Assembly (NCBI GenBank): GCA_964036155.1
Contig: OZ038422.1
Span: 82,173,201 to 82,237,200 of the forward strand
DNA from: Diploscapter coronatus
Taxonomy: Eukaryota; Nematoda; Chromadorea; Rhabditida; Rhabditidae
Direction: 5' to 3'
Length of the DNA stretch: 64,000 nucleotides
The position numbers and the translations under genes are program-made. The notes under the pieces are model-generated. The model searched no databases, had not been told where the DNA came from, and was given only the letters and a program-made list of their open reading frames with translations. This document shows, one piece after another, positions 49,932 to 59,341 of the stretch (positions within the stretch are counted from its first letter, which is position 1; every line of letters starts with the position of its first letter).

Positions 49932-50268
49932 GTGACCGGAAAAAGAAGCTGATTCACGATTTCATTTTTAGGATGCTAGAAGGTCGACGATATGCATTCT
50001 TCAAGTGATAGGAATATTTCATAAAATCTATGGAGTTAATTTAGAGCATATCAAGGTTACCATTTACAGCTCTACTTTTTCAACTTCCAAAATGACTATT
50101 GCATCAAGAAATATACGCGACTGATCACATAATGATTTGTACCTGAAATCATCTCGATTTCTCAGTTTTACAATCTGTCAGTGTAGTCATTCTGAGCGAA
50201 TATCAGGTTATTCCGTGTAGTTCAAACCTTTTTCATCGAGTCCATAGTAAAACATGTCAAATTTGATC
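49932..50268 (-). pseudogene. Possible coding remnant, unrecognised
   Basis: On the minus strand several splice-bounded open stretches follow each other: IKFDMFYYGLDEK, YKSLCDQSRIFLDAIVILEV and PKNEIVNQLLFPVTRLMDLE, continuing to FENHDGLIFVC. The last two can be joined in phase (donor AAA|GTAGAG, acceptor CTTCTAG). The first cannot be joined to the second without a stop. I see neither a start nor an end. DGLIF is reminiscent of mRNA guanylyltransferases, but that is too little to name a family. Confidence 0.3.
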
Positions 50269-50843
50269 TAAAACAAAAGTGTCTAGGTATTTTAAGGAGA
50301 ATTGGAAAGAAATCGATGAAACGGAAAACGCTAGACTTTTTACAAAAGTCCATCAAAATCAAGGGTTGCTAGAAAGTTCGATTTCCGTTAACGAAATCGG
50401 ATCTTCCGGCTCTTTTCTAGGGTTCGAAACCGATACAGATATCTTAAAAGTTTTATTTCGCAAAGATTCTTTATTCCGACTCCGATATCGATTCGGGGTT
50501 TTGTCAAAAGTTCATTCCGTCAATGATTGATCAACATAGTGACTCTTTTTAACTAACAAGTCTGATAAATGATAGGGAACGAATAGATTAACTTGAAATT
50601 AGCATTGTCCAGAGATTCTTCTCGATGCTTGAATGCGAAAGAGCGTGAGAAGTAAAGAAAAGCGAATGTCGACCAAATTTGAATTTGTGAACGCAGGATT
50701 CTGGAAAAATAGAATGTTCTTTATCCATTTTCGACTGTTCGACACCCTTTCAGACAAATCTTCCAGTAAAGGCATGATTTGAATAGAATAATCTCACCCT
50801 TACCAAACTGCATATCTATCCTTAGATATCTCACCCCTATCTC

Positions 50844-50851
50844 TATAAATA
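50844..50851 (+). promoter_or_regulatory. TATA-like element before the small charged-protein gene
   Basis: TATAAATA in the context CTATCTCTATAAATACCCCC lies about 110 bases before the ATG that ends the first exon at 50960, leaving room for a short leader starting near 50875. Confidence 0.45.
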
Positions 50852-50957
50852 CCCCCAACTTGTCATTAATCAACGTTTTCGTGCTCTACTCGGCCCTTCT
50901 AGCCTCTACGCACTCGTCAACCATCGTTGTGGGATTCGCTCAATCTCTCCAGCTGCA

Positions 50958-51975
50958 ATGGTATCAGACCTAGGGAGCACTTTCGTCAGACGAAAAACTA
51001 GGAGAGTAGGTCCACAGCGGCGTTTCGCGTCGCCGTGCGACCTACTCCTCCTCCCCCTAGTTTTTTTTCGTCTGACAAAAGTGCTCTCTAGGTCTGCCTA
51101 AAAAGAATCTTTTTACTAATCAAATCAATTACCTATTTTTTTATCAAATATATCTAAAATGCTCCGAATTCATTGAGCTTTATGAAAATAAGTCAATTAT
51201 TGATGAAATGCTTCTATTTCAGACCACCAACGAAAGTTCAATGGAGACGTCGATTGATGAGAACACCGAGGAATCGGCTCAGGAACAACAGAATGACAAA
51301 AAGAAGAAGCCGAAATGCAAGAGGGACAAATGCAAACCGGATGAGCCCAACCAAAAGAACGACGACGATTCGTACGAAGGGCAAGATCGAGAAGCCAAAT
51401 CGTATGCACGGTTTGGCACAAGTCTTTTAGCACGTTTTCCCTCTATGCCTATGCCCGCCTTGACAGTACGCGCGCGTACTGTTAAAATCCTTCTCTCCAC
51501 TTCGGAAAAAGTGAGTGGAGAAAAATAACAATGAGATGATTACCACAATGGCGAGAGGGAGAGAATCAATCGATTGGGTTTCTATTTCTCTTTCCTCGTT
51601 ACGGTAACCCTCGCATAGCTATTTTGCCTCCGCCCACTTTTTTCCCGAAGTACGCCGTTCTTCCCTATATGTTGATAATTAATAGGCAGCACCGTCAATT
51701 ATTCCTTCAGTTGCAGGTCGAATGGATCCGAAGAGACGGCAAGTAGACAGCAGTCGGGTCGTGAGCAGCAGCTCGATGCGAATGGCGGAGATACCAAAAA
51801 CAATACCCATCAACAGTGCTCTACCAACATGGACGAAAAGAAAGTCCAGTTGTTCTACTTGAAAACTCTTATATTTAAGTTTTCAGGTGTGTGCGTGTGT
51901 GTGATTGTGTGGCGGGAAGCGATGTTCGTCTACCTCCTCGTGGTGCTTCCTGGATATCCCCCAAAGGATAACTGA
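50958..51975 (+). CDS. Unrecognised small charged protein (about 146 residues)
   Basis: Three exons fit in phase. The first ends with the start codon itself (CA ATG|GTATC, 50960). The second is 51223-51401 (acceptor CTTCTATTTCAG) and reads TTNESSMETSIDENTEESAQ, then KKKKPKCKRDKCKPDEP. The third starts at 51717 (TTGCAG) with SSNGSEETASRQQSGREQQ and runs to TGA 51973. The middle is Lys/Cys-rich and the rest Ser/Gln/Glu-rich, so it is probably disordered. If no further intron exists the C-terminus is hydrophobic (GVCVCVIVWREAMFVYLLVV). Alternatively a 43-base intron from AAA|GTCCAG to TTTTCAG gives an earlier stop. I know no family. The gene lies between the two F-box/kelch copies on the opposite strand. 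Confidence 0.48.
50966..51095. repeat. 130 bp palindromic MITE-like element
   Basis: The ends are CAGACCTAGGGAGCACTTT and AAAGTGCTCTCTAGGTCTG, then GTCAGACGAAAAACTAGG against CCTAGTTTTTTTTCGTCTGAC, with a GC-rich centre (GGCGTTTCGCGTCGCC). It sits six bases inside intron 1 of the small charged-protein gene. The right half of a second copy lies at 54795-54892, at the junction of the inverted F-box/kelch copy. Confidence 0.85.
51463..51482. repeat. Perfect 20 bp palindrome
   Basis: ACAGTACGCGCGCGTACTGT is an exact palindrome within intron 2 of the small charged-protein gene. It is followed at 51491-51525 by a second hairpin (TTCTCTCCACTTC against GTGAGTGGAGAA). Confidence 0.6.
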
Positions 51976-52233
51976 ACGACGAACGACTATTTGATCTATG
52001 AAAATCTCAAAATATTTTTGAAATCATCTCTGAAGTAGACAATAAATCATGTATTTAATTAATAAATGAATAGTTCAAAATTAAACAAAGAAACTTTCAT
52101 AACCATGCATGCGCTAACATGTTCATCTTTACATTTCTTTATCTTTCCGATACAACCACGAAGAATCCTATAATGAAGATGCATAAATTAAAGGCGTTGT
52201 TTTCCATTGTTAAAGAAAATGATATTGTGATCA
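51976..52233. other. Spacer before duplication copy 2
   Basis: AT-rich sequence with no feature recognised. Confidence 0.4.
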
Positions 52234-52776
52234 AGGATGTACGGACTCAGATCCAGACATTAATCAATATCCGGATCCCATTTTTACGAACCGCGTACAT
52301 CTTTGATCGTAATACAGTTTCAATAGTGAAACTCATTTGGAAGGGTGCGTAGTGTTATTCACCAAGGATTTTAGTGAATAACACATCTTTCCAAATCATG
52401 TTGCGAGATTTCCAAAACTCCTTTCAGTTACAATTATCTCTCGTTACTTTTGGATGCATTCGAGAGTTGTCTGTATCATATTCATTGAATAATTATTACT
52501 CCACGATATTTATTAAAAAGAATAATTGTTTTTAGATGAAACTAATGATAATCATATCACCAAGGTTTATTTTCTTGTCGACGACTAGCAAATACTCCGA
52601 ACATGAAAGTCGTTCCAGTTTACAACTAATATCTAATACACAATTTTCTCAAATTTGAATATAATAAATAACAAGTAGAAATGGGATATCGAGTTAGAGG
52701 TTCCTTCTCTCCAGAAGGAAGAATCTTATCACTGTACTATAGTTGCGTACATAACGTCGGCTATTCGAACATGTAT

Positions 52777-54081
52777 TCAGCTGAGAAGACAGCAATCCTT
52801 GTTAGTCGCAGGCAAGTTTCTCAATTTTCCCACTTCTCGCCACTTATTCGTTTGTGGATCGTATTCCTCGATTGAATTACAAAAACGTAGACATGGGAAT
52901 CCTTGAAATCTAAGTTAACAAATATTTCGTATAAGATATGAAAAATCTCAGCTCACCCTCCGATTGCATACAATTTCCCGTTAGCAACAATAAGCGAATG
53001 CTCATATCTTTTATAATTCATATCAGCGATTCGAGAAATTCGACTGTCATCTGGAGCTGAAGGGTCGAAACACAGACAGGAGTTGAATACATTAATGCTA
53101 AATATATAATGATACATTATTTATCATACAAAATTAACGACAATTGTCCTCCAGTTATGTAAATTCTTCCATTTAGTGATGCAACTCCGAAAAAAACTCG
53201 TTTTTCTGGAATCTCTCCATTTTCAATCCATTCCCGTTCATCGTCTGATAATCGATATATCTTTCTACTTTCATCACCATCAATAACTGAACATCCATAA
53301 TTACAATAATGAATATGCTATAATGTGACCGTATAAAATTCCATCGCATGCTATTCCTTGAGCCCATCTAATTGGAAGAGGAAAAGCAAGTCCTGTTTGC
53401 CATGTTCCGTCTATTAAAACCTGAATAAATTATTTCATGGATTTTCATTCGATCTTCTTACATCAACTTGATTCGTATCTTTCCCTGTTTTAGGATCCTC
53501 TCCGCCCAAATAATATAAGTTGTCTTTGAAATAGACTACAGATACATCTTCACGCCATTCAGGAGGACCTGGTCCTGTAAAATTCTTTGAATCGATCATT
53601 CATGGATTTGTTGATAAGACCTTCTGAAATTTTTCCAGTATTCAAGTCATATATTACAAGTGATTTATTCCATCTATCAATTCCAAAGATCTAAAATTTG
53701 AAAAATTATTCAAAATAACGAACATAAGAATTTACTTTATTCTGTATCGCTGCTACTTGAGATGACAGATACCTATTGTCGAATTTTACAATCTCTTCGA
53801 CTGAACAGGTAGATGAGTTGAACAAGCATATTCTTCCTTCGTATGTACCAGTATTATTTTGATAAAGCACTAAATCATTACGAATCGTTCCAAAGTCTCT
53901 TACTTAGCTTTCAATATAATTTCTTACGATAGAATAGAATTCTCCTCTCGAGCGCCATCGGCAGGTATTTCTTGATTATTTGCATCATCTGTTTATTAGT
54001 CCAGGCCAATTGTCCCAGATCTTTGGATTCGGGATATTTGCAGATCAACAATAGAATTTCGACTGGTAAGTTGGCTAACAT
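52777..54081 (-). CDS. F-box/kelch-repeat protein with CaaX tail, copy 2
   Basis: Eight exons: 53928-54081, 53736-53869, 53621-53690, 53462-53574, 53330-53420, 53142-53286, 52957-53097, 52777-52909. They keep phase and give 326 residues. The architecture is the same as copy 1: F-box (MLANLPVEILLLICKYPESK), kelch blades (DNLYYLGGEDP, NGRIYITGG, NGKLYAIGG, IEEYDPQTNKWREVG) and the C-terminus NKDCCLLS. All introns are GT-AG, including the one that is GC-AG in copy 1. It lacks the ten-residue insertion near the C-terminus of copy 1. A 5' exon (54277-54362) that begins with SL1 sequence can splice (CAG|GTTTGT to GTTCAG) to the exon at 54095, 14 bases before the ATG. Both copies are open, so both may be functional. 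The likely role is a membrane-anchored SCF substrate adaptor. Confidence 0.8.
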
Positions 54082-54340
54082 CTTTGTTAAGAGACCTGAA
54101 CAATCATCATAGTATTATTTCAAAATGGAAACAGTAAAAGAATATTGATTGAATGCGTTTGAAATTGATCATTGAAGAAAGGAGAATGGAACTACTAAAT
54201 TGATGCTTCGAAATTTTTATCACACTAAAAATCAATTCCTAAAACTTGAAGATGCATGCTGAAATATGTAACAAACCTGGCTGGAGATAGATGTAGGGGT
54301 TGTCAGACAATGATTCGCAGTAGTGTATTGGTAGTTCCCT

Positions 54341-54362
54341 CTCAAACTTGGGTAATTAAACT
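54341..54362 (-). other. Genomic SL1 spliced-leader sequence fused to a 5' exon
   Basis: The reverse complement matches 21 of the 22 bases of the nematode SL1 leader; only the first base differs (A for G). The core reads TTTAATTACCCAAGTTTGAG. It is followed directly by AGGGAACTACC with no GT donor and no downstream Sm-site-like AATTTTTGG, so it is not an SL RNA gene. It is continuous with a segment ending in a good donor (CCAG|GTTTGT, 54277) that can join the F-box exon. This is what a trans-spliced transcript copied into DNA would look like. Confidence 0.88.
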
Positions 54363-54794
54363 TTTTGTTAATAAAAAGAAAAATACAAAGTATACAAAAT
54401 TTTATAATAAATTGATATACGACTGTATCATCAGAAAAGGCAGCCCTTCCAAAGCGAATAGGCAGAGAGAGATATGTTTTTATTTTTTATTTTTTATTTT
54501 TTATTTTAAAGAAGAAGAGGAAATATACAGAATCTATCTGCCTATGATTTAAGGCGCAGAGCAAGAAGAAAAGATTTCTATTATAAAAACAGTCGTGATT
54601 TTCACGATATAAAGGTCGATTTATCGATAAAATAAAACCATCCGTGTATTTGCTCTTATCGGTTATAAATTATATAGTAAAGGTAACGACACAAATGCAC
54701 ACCTCGTATCACCAAGTTCATTGAAAATGCATTCATATGTATCTAGGTTACGAGCAGATGTTTAGCACAGAATATAATTTGAAATATTAATAGC

Positions 54795-54892
54795 ATCGAC
54801 TTTGGATAGTCCTACGGAGGACGATCGTCAGAATCCTTTGCGATCCACCCCCATAGGTTTTTTTCGTCTGACTAAAGTTCTCCCTAGGTCTG
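54795..54892. repeat. Right half of a MITE at the inversion junction
   Basis: The stretch ending TTTTTTTCGTCTGACTAAAGTTCTCCCTAGGTCTG matches the right arm of the 130 bp element at 50966-51095. It stands exactly between the end of duplication copy 2 and the start of the inverted kelch copy. Confidence 0.75.
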
Positions 54893-55762
54893 ATATTCAG
54901 TTATTGATGGATAAAATAGCCGAAAAATATATCGATTATCAGACGATGAACGAGAATGGATTAAGATTTGAGAGATTCCAAACACGACTTTTTTCGGAGT
55001 TGCATGGCTAAATGGAAGAATTTACATAAATGGAGGACAGAGGTCGTTAATTTTGTATGATAAATAATGTATCGTTATATATATATTTAGTATTTTTAAT
55101 GTATTAAAATCCTGTCTGTGTTTCGATCCCTCAGCTCCAGTTCGTAGTCGAATTTCTCGAATCGCTGATATGAATTATGCAAGACAGGGTCATTCGCTTG
55201 CTGCTGCGAATGGAAAATTGTATGTAATCGGAGGGTGAGCTGAGATTTGGCATTTCTTTATACGAAATATTTGTTGACTTAGATTTCAAGGATTCCTATG
55301 TCTACGTTTTTGTAGCTCAATCGAGGAATACGATCCACAAACGAATAAATGGCGAGAAGTGGGAAAATTGAGAAACTTGCCTGCAACTAACAAGGATTGC
55401 TGCCTTCTCAGTTGAATGCATGTTCGAATAGCCGAATTTATATACGCAACTATAGTACAATGATAAGATTCTTCCCTCTGGTGAAAAAGAAACCTTTAAC
55501 TCGATATCCCATTTCTACTTGCTATTTATTATATTCAAATTGCAACAAATTGTATAATTAGATATTAGTTGTAAACTGGAACGACTTTCACGTTTGGAGT
55601 ATGTCAGTCATTGAAAATAAAATAAAGTTTGTTTATATGATTATCATTAATTTCATTTTAGATTATTCTTTTTAATAAATATCGTGGAGTAATAATTGTT
55701 CAATGAGCATGATACAGACAACTCTCGAGATATCCAAAAGTAACGAGGAAAAATAGTTGTAA
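54893..55762 (+). pseudogene. Inverted, broken third F-box/kelch copy
   Basis: The plus strand matches the minus-strand 3' half of copies 1 and 2 from the CAGTTATTGATG exon onward, including the 3' flank to about 55762. The F-box half is absent. Small indels near 54910-54960 break the kelch frame (the region homologous to KIYRLSDDE is shifted). Later blocks are still readable (RISRIADMNYA is partly preserved, NGKLYVIGG intact, IEEYDPQTNKWREVGKLRNL intact), and the frame ends again at CCLLS, TGA 55413-55415. It is most likely a pseudogene. Confidence 0.75.
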
Positions 55763-56104
55763 CTGAAATAAATATTCTTTTAATATTTACTCAAATTAAA
55801 ACTTCTTACTTTCTCACGTTCTGAGTATGTTTCACTTGAATGCGAGATAACATTCGGAACTCAACAAGTTGTTCAAGCAATCCAAATATTCGTTCATTAG
55901 CGCACTTCTTTAACTCCTGTTATCTTACTTCGAATGCTTTTTCTTTGATAATTCTAAACTAAAAAATCTATCTTGAAGATAAGGAAATATTCACATGATT
56001 TATTTCAAAAGTTAAATATTGAATACAAAAAATTCAGATAAAGTGTTTGTTGGAAAATGAAATAATATGGAATTGTGAAGTGCCCATACAAAAAATAGCT
56101 TCCT
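55763..56104. other. Spacer, syf-2 3' flank
   Basis: AT-rich sequence between the inverted copy and the end of syf-2. It contains the syf-2 3' UTR; no exact AATAAA was noticed. Confidence 0.4.
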
Positions 56105-58175
56105 TTAGACGGCAGTTCCACGCTCCAAATCGTCCTGAAATTTAACTAATTCAGAAAAAAAAACATCTTTATCACAGGATGACGAAAACGATCATCTTAT
56201 TACTGTACGACTATTCTGTCAATAGAAAAATCAATACTTTTCAAAAATGATCACATTTCTCAAAAGGGATAAAAACTGTTAAAACAAACCCGAATATCCT
56301 CGGTGTACTTGCCGTAGAACTTCTCGAGTTTCTGGTTGAACTTCTTGTTTCTGTCGTTGATGTAGTCGATGGGCGCATCGGGGTCGAACATGCGACGGCG
56401 ATGGAATTGCTCGCGACGCTTCGCTCTGTAATATTTCGAAATTAAACATTTATTCTAGAACGAGAATGGGTTTGACTATAATGAAATTCTAAAATAAATT
56501 AAATGTCTATAACTAGAATGCCCCTTTTGTAAATTCTGATTTTCTTCTGAGAAATTTGGCTTATGAAAATACCACTAGATGAATTTTTTCATAAATAGGG
56601 TAGAAGTATAGGGATGGATAGGCTAGTTTTGTGCTTATAATTTTTATTATGACAAGAGGAGCATTTTGATACCAAATATGGTACGGCTAGAATTAGAATA
56701 ACATGCCCAAAAATGAACATTTAAGCTATGCATATCATATTCAGTATCAAAATGATCCTCGTCATGGTAAAACCCATCCTAGTGATATTTTCATTAAGTC
56801 AAGAATTCTAGAACAGATATCATTTAAGGAAGAAATTCTTGCTCTAGAAGGACTAGTAAAGTTTATTTTAGAATTATAGGATAATAATTAAAAAGTAAAA
56901 AAGTAAAAAAAAAAAAAAAAAACATACTGTCCCATGACATCCTTGCTGAGCCTGTCCATGGCAGAAGTAGTGGGGTAGTGACTGCCCTGAATGAGCGTGT
57001 TCGCGCTCGGATAGAACTGCTCCGTCCCGACCACTTCGCGCATCTTCTCGTACGAATTCGTGTCCGGCTTGAGTGAGGAAGTCAGACGCGAATATTGACG
57101 CAGAGTCATCTCTTCGTAGGCTTAAATTATAAAAGAACGTAATCGCTCAAAAATTAATTCGAAAGTTCAGCATGAATAAAGAGCGCAGGGTAATGCAAAC
57201 ATGATTGAACTTTTCCTCAGACAGTCTCAAAATAGCTGTCTCTTTGTCATTATGCACACAGGAAAATAATTAGACTGGAACTACTATTCGTTTCTGCTAA
57301 GCTCTTCTTTAATACTGAAATTTTTATGAGAAAGAAAAACTTACAAGAGAAGCCCTGGTCGGGATTCTTCTTCCTCTTGCGCTTGAGTTCGAGTTTCTCA
57401 GCCACGTCTGCAGGCATGTTCAGTGCCTTGATTCGGTCGTAGTCGAGGCCCTGCTCTTCCGCTTGCTGAATTTACAGATTAGTAATAAAAATTTTCATTT
57501 TTCTAAGATGAAAATCTGTTAAAAATAAATAAATTTGACCGATCTTGAGCATTTTCATGGATTCTTACCTTACCGCAAGAAAATTCAATTTTCATCAAAA
57601 GATGCATAGTAAACAAATCGTTAAATTTTCTACCGTATATGCAGGAATCATAGAATCACATTTTTTTATTTCAAATAAATTTAGGGAAACCCCCAACCTT
57701 TCTTTCCTCCATCTCCTTGAGCTCCCACTCTTCGCGAATGCGTTTGGCCTCGTGGCTCTTGGGCGCCTTAGTGCGTCTGTCCTCTTCAACCACCTGCTCG
57801 TGATTCTCTTTTCGAGCTTGTTGCTGAAAGTACAAATTTTTGAGAAAAAATTTTCTGAACAGAAAATGAATTCTAAAAATCAGATATGATAATAAAAATT
57901 TGCATGTTCTTGCGTATATTCAAAGTTATGACATCTTTCGAAGAATTTCAGGGTCTTGGGCGATGTTACAAAATTTACGGAGATTCCTCGCTAAAATTTG
58001 TTACAAATCGCTCCAGACCCAGAATTCTGTTCAGAGTTCTTTTCCTAGGAAATGAAAACTTCTCACTCACTCTCAACTTGTGGAGCTTCTTGAATCGTTC
58101 GTTGAAGTCGACTTTCTCCTTCTTCCTTGCCGGCTCACCGCTTCCAGATCCGGACGACTCGGGCATTTCAGACAT
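56105..58175 (-). CDS. syf-2: Pre-mRNA splicing factor SYF2
   Basis: Six exons: 58071-58175, 57698-57823, 57345-57465, 56928-57120, 56290-56425, 56105-56134. They give 236 residues, close to human SYF2 (about 243). SYF2 belongs to the NineTeen-complex-associated spliceosome core. Family signatures seen: an N-terminal charged helix ([27 protein letters not shown]), the central [19 protein letters not shown] and [16 protein letters not shown], and the C-terminal [20 protein letters not shown] ending in RGTAV. An acceptor (GAGTTTTTCAG) lies about 17 bases upstream of the ATG and is the likely trans-splice site. It follows dnj-21 on the same strand. Confidence 0.95.
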
Positions 58176-58304
58176 GATTGAAGATCCCCAATCTGAAAAA
58201 CTCGTGAAATTTAAATTTAGAAGAAAAAGCATGTAGATATCTCAATGTCAGCGACATTTGTTGAATAAGAAATCAGGAAAATAAAAAAAAAAAAAAACTT
58301 TATT
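58176..58304 (-). promoter_or_regulatory. Likely operon intercistronic region (dnj-21 to syf-2)
   Basis: The dnj-21 poly(A) signal AATAAA on the minus strand lies at 58299-58304, followed by a run of T. The syf-2 trans-splice acceptor is at about 58193. The gap of roughly 100 bases is the typical spacing in nematode operons, where the downstream message receives an SL2-type leader. Confidence 0.5.
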
Positions 58305-58666
58305 TTGACGATAAATCTGAGCGTGACTCGGAAAGTGTACCGGTAATTTGAGTTCGTTCGAAAGTTTGTCAAGTCGGAAAAATAAGAGGAAAAGATATGT
58401 TCAATTCGAACAATATTTTCCCGATTCGATCATTAATAAGTGTAAATTCAAAAAAAGGATCGACAAAAATCGGTCTACTCTTGAATTCTAAACAACGATG
58501 CGTAAAATTTTCATGAAAAGTAGAGGAAATACGATCTAAATATTTGACGCATCTTCTAACAACAATCAACAGGCAATTGCTAATTCTAATGAACCTAGTC
58601 AGCTATTCAATCAAGGAACGAATGATGCAAAGCAAAACTTCCAATAAATTCACCGAAAACGAAAAA

Positions 58667-59341
58667 TCACTGCTTATTGGACTCGAGATAGTCCTTGGCC
58701 TCGTTGATTTTCGCTGCCAAATACGGCGAGCCACCTGAATTTTATCACTAATTAGATAAAAAAAAATATAAATATGAGCTTTACCTCGATCGGGATGGTT
58801 GACGATCATGATTCGCTTGTGAGCCTCCTTGATTTTCTGTGGCTTGGCTGTGGGCGGCACTCCCAAAATGAGGGACGCCTCTCGACGACTCATTTTTGGC
58901 TCGAAACCTCCACGATAGTACTTGTCCAACTGAAATATTATTATTTAGACAGAAGATAAATATTTCTTAGAGAATATTTTCGAAATTTCATGCATTTTCT
59001 CAGAAGTTATGATCAAATGTTAATTTTTAACAGGCCAAGAACAAAATCACATTGAAATCGTCATTATGTAAATGGCCAAAATCTCTATTAGTAAATTTGT
59101 GGTGAATGATGAATAAGAGGAACTCACAACACCAGCCGCTCCGGGAAGCGATTCAAATCCCTTCTTGAGAAGAGCCTGGTTGCGCATCACGTAGCGAGCA
59201 CCGAAACCGGCCGCTGCCAGACCCAATCCGGCCAAAATCAAGCCGCCTGCCTGAGATTCGAACGAAGTTATTATTATTCACTCGTAGCTATTCGAGAATA
59301 ATTGAATCTGATAAGTAGTTAAACGGGAATTAACTCACCAT
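58667..59341 (-). CDS. dnj-21: Mitochondrial import J-protein TIM14/PAM18 (DNAJC19)
   Basis: Four exons: 59339-59341 (the start codon alone, ATG|GTGAGT), 59128-59250, 58785-58929, 58667-58734. They give 112 residues, the usual family length. An N-terminal membrane helix ([20 protein letters not shown]) spans the mitochondrial inner membrane. The J-domain contains [14 protein letters not shown] and the essential HPD in [20 protein letters not shown]. It stimulates mtHsp70 at the TIM23 channel. A start codon isolated as a three-base coding exon is unusual but the phase and the family N-terminus support it. It appears to be the first gene of a dnj-21/syf-2 operon. Confidence 0.95.

Larger units (their letters stand above)
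52234..54795. repeat. Direct duplication, copy 2 (F-box/kelch unit)
   Basis: Homologous to 47497-49745 through coding, intron and flanking sequence. It differs by one insertion of about 370 bases (about 54264-54636) that is absent from copy 1. The insertion carries the SL1-matching exon and an AATAAAAAATAAAAA-type tract (seen as its complement at 54478-54507). Confidence 0.88.

Noticed and set aside
54265..54362. Functional SL1 RNA gene
   Set aside because: The SL1 match is not followed by a GT donor, and no Sm-site-like AATTTTTGG follows within the expected 100 bases.
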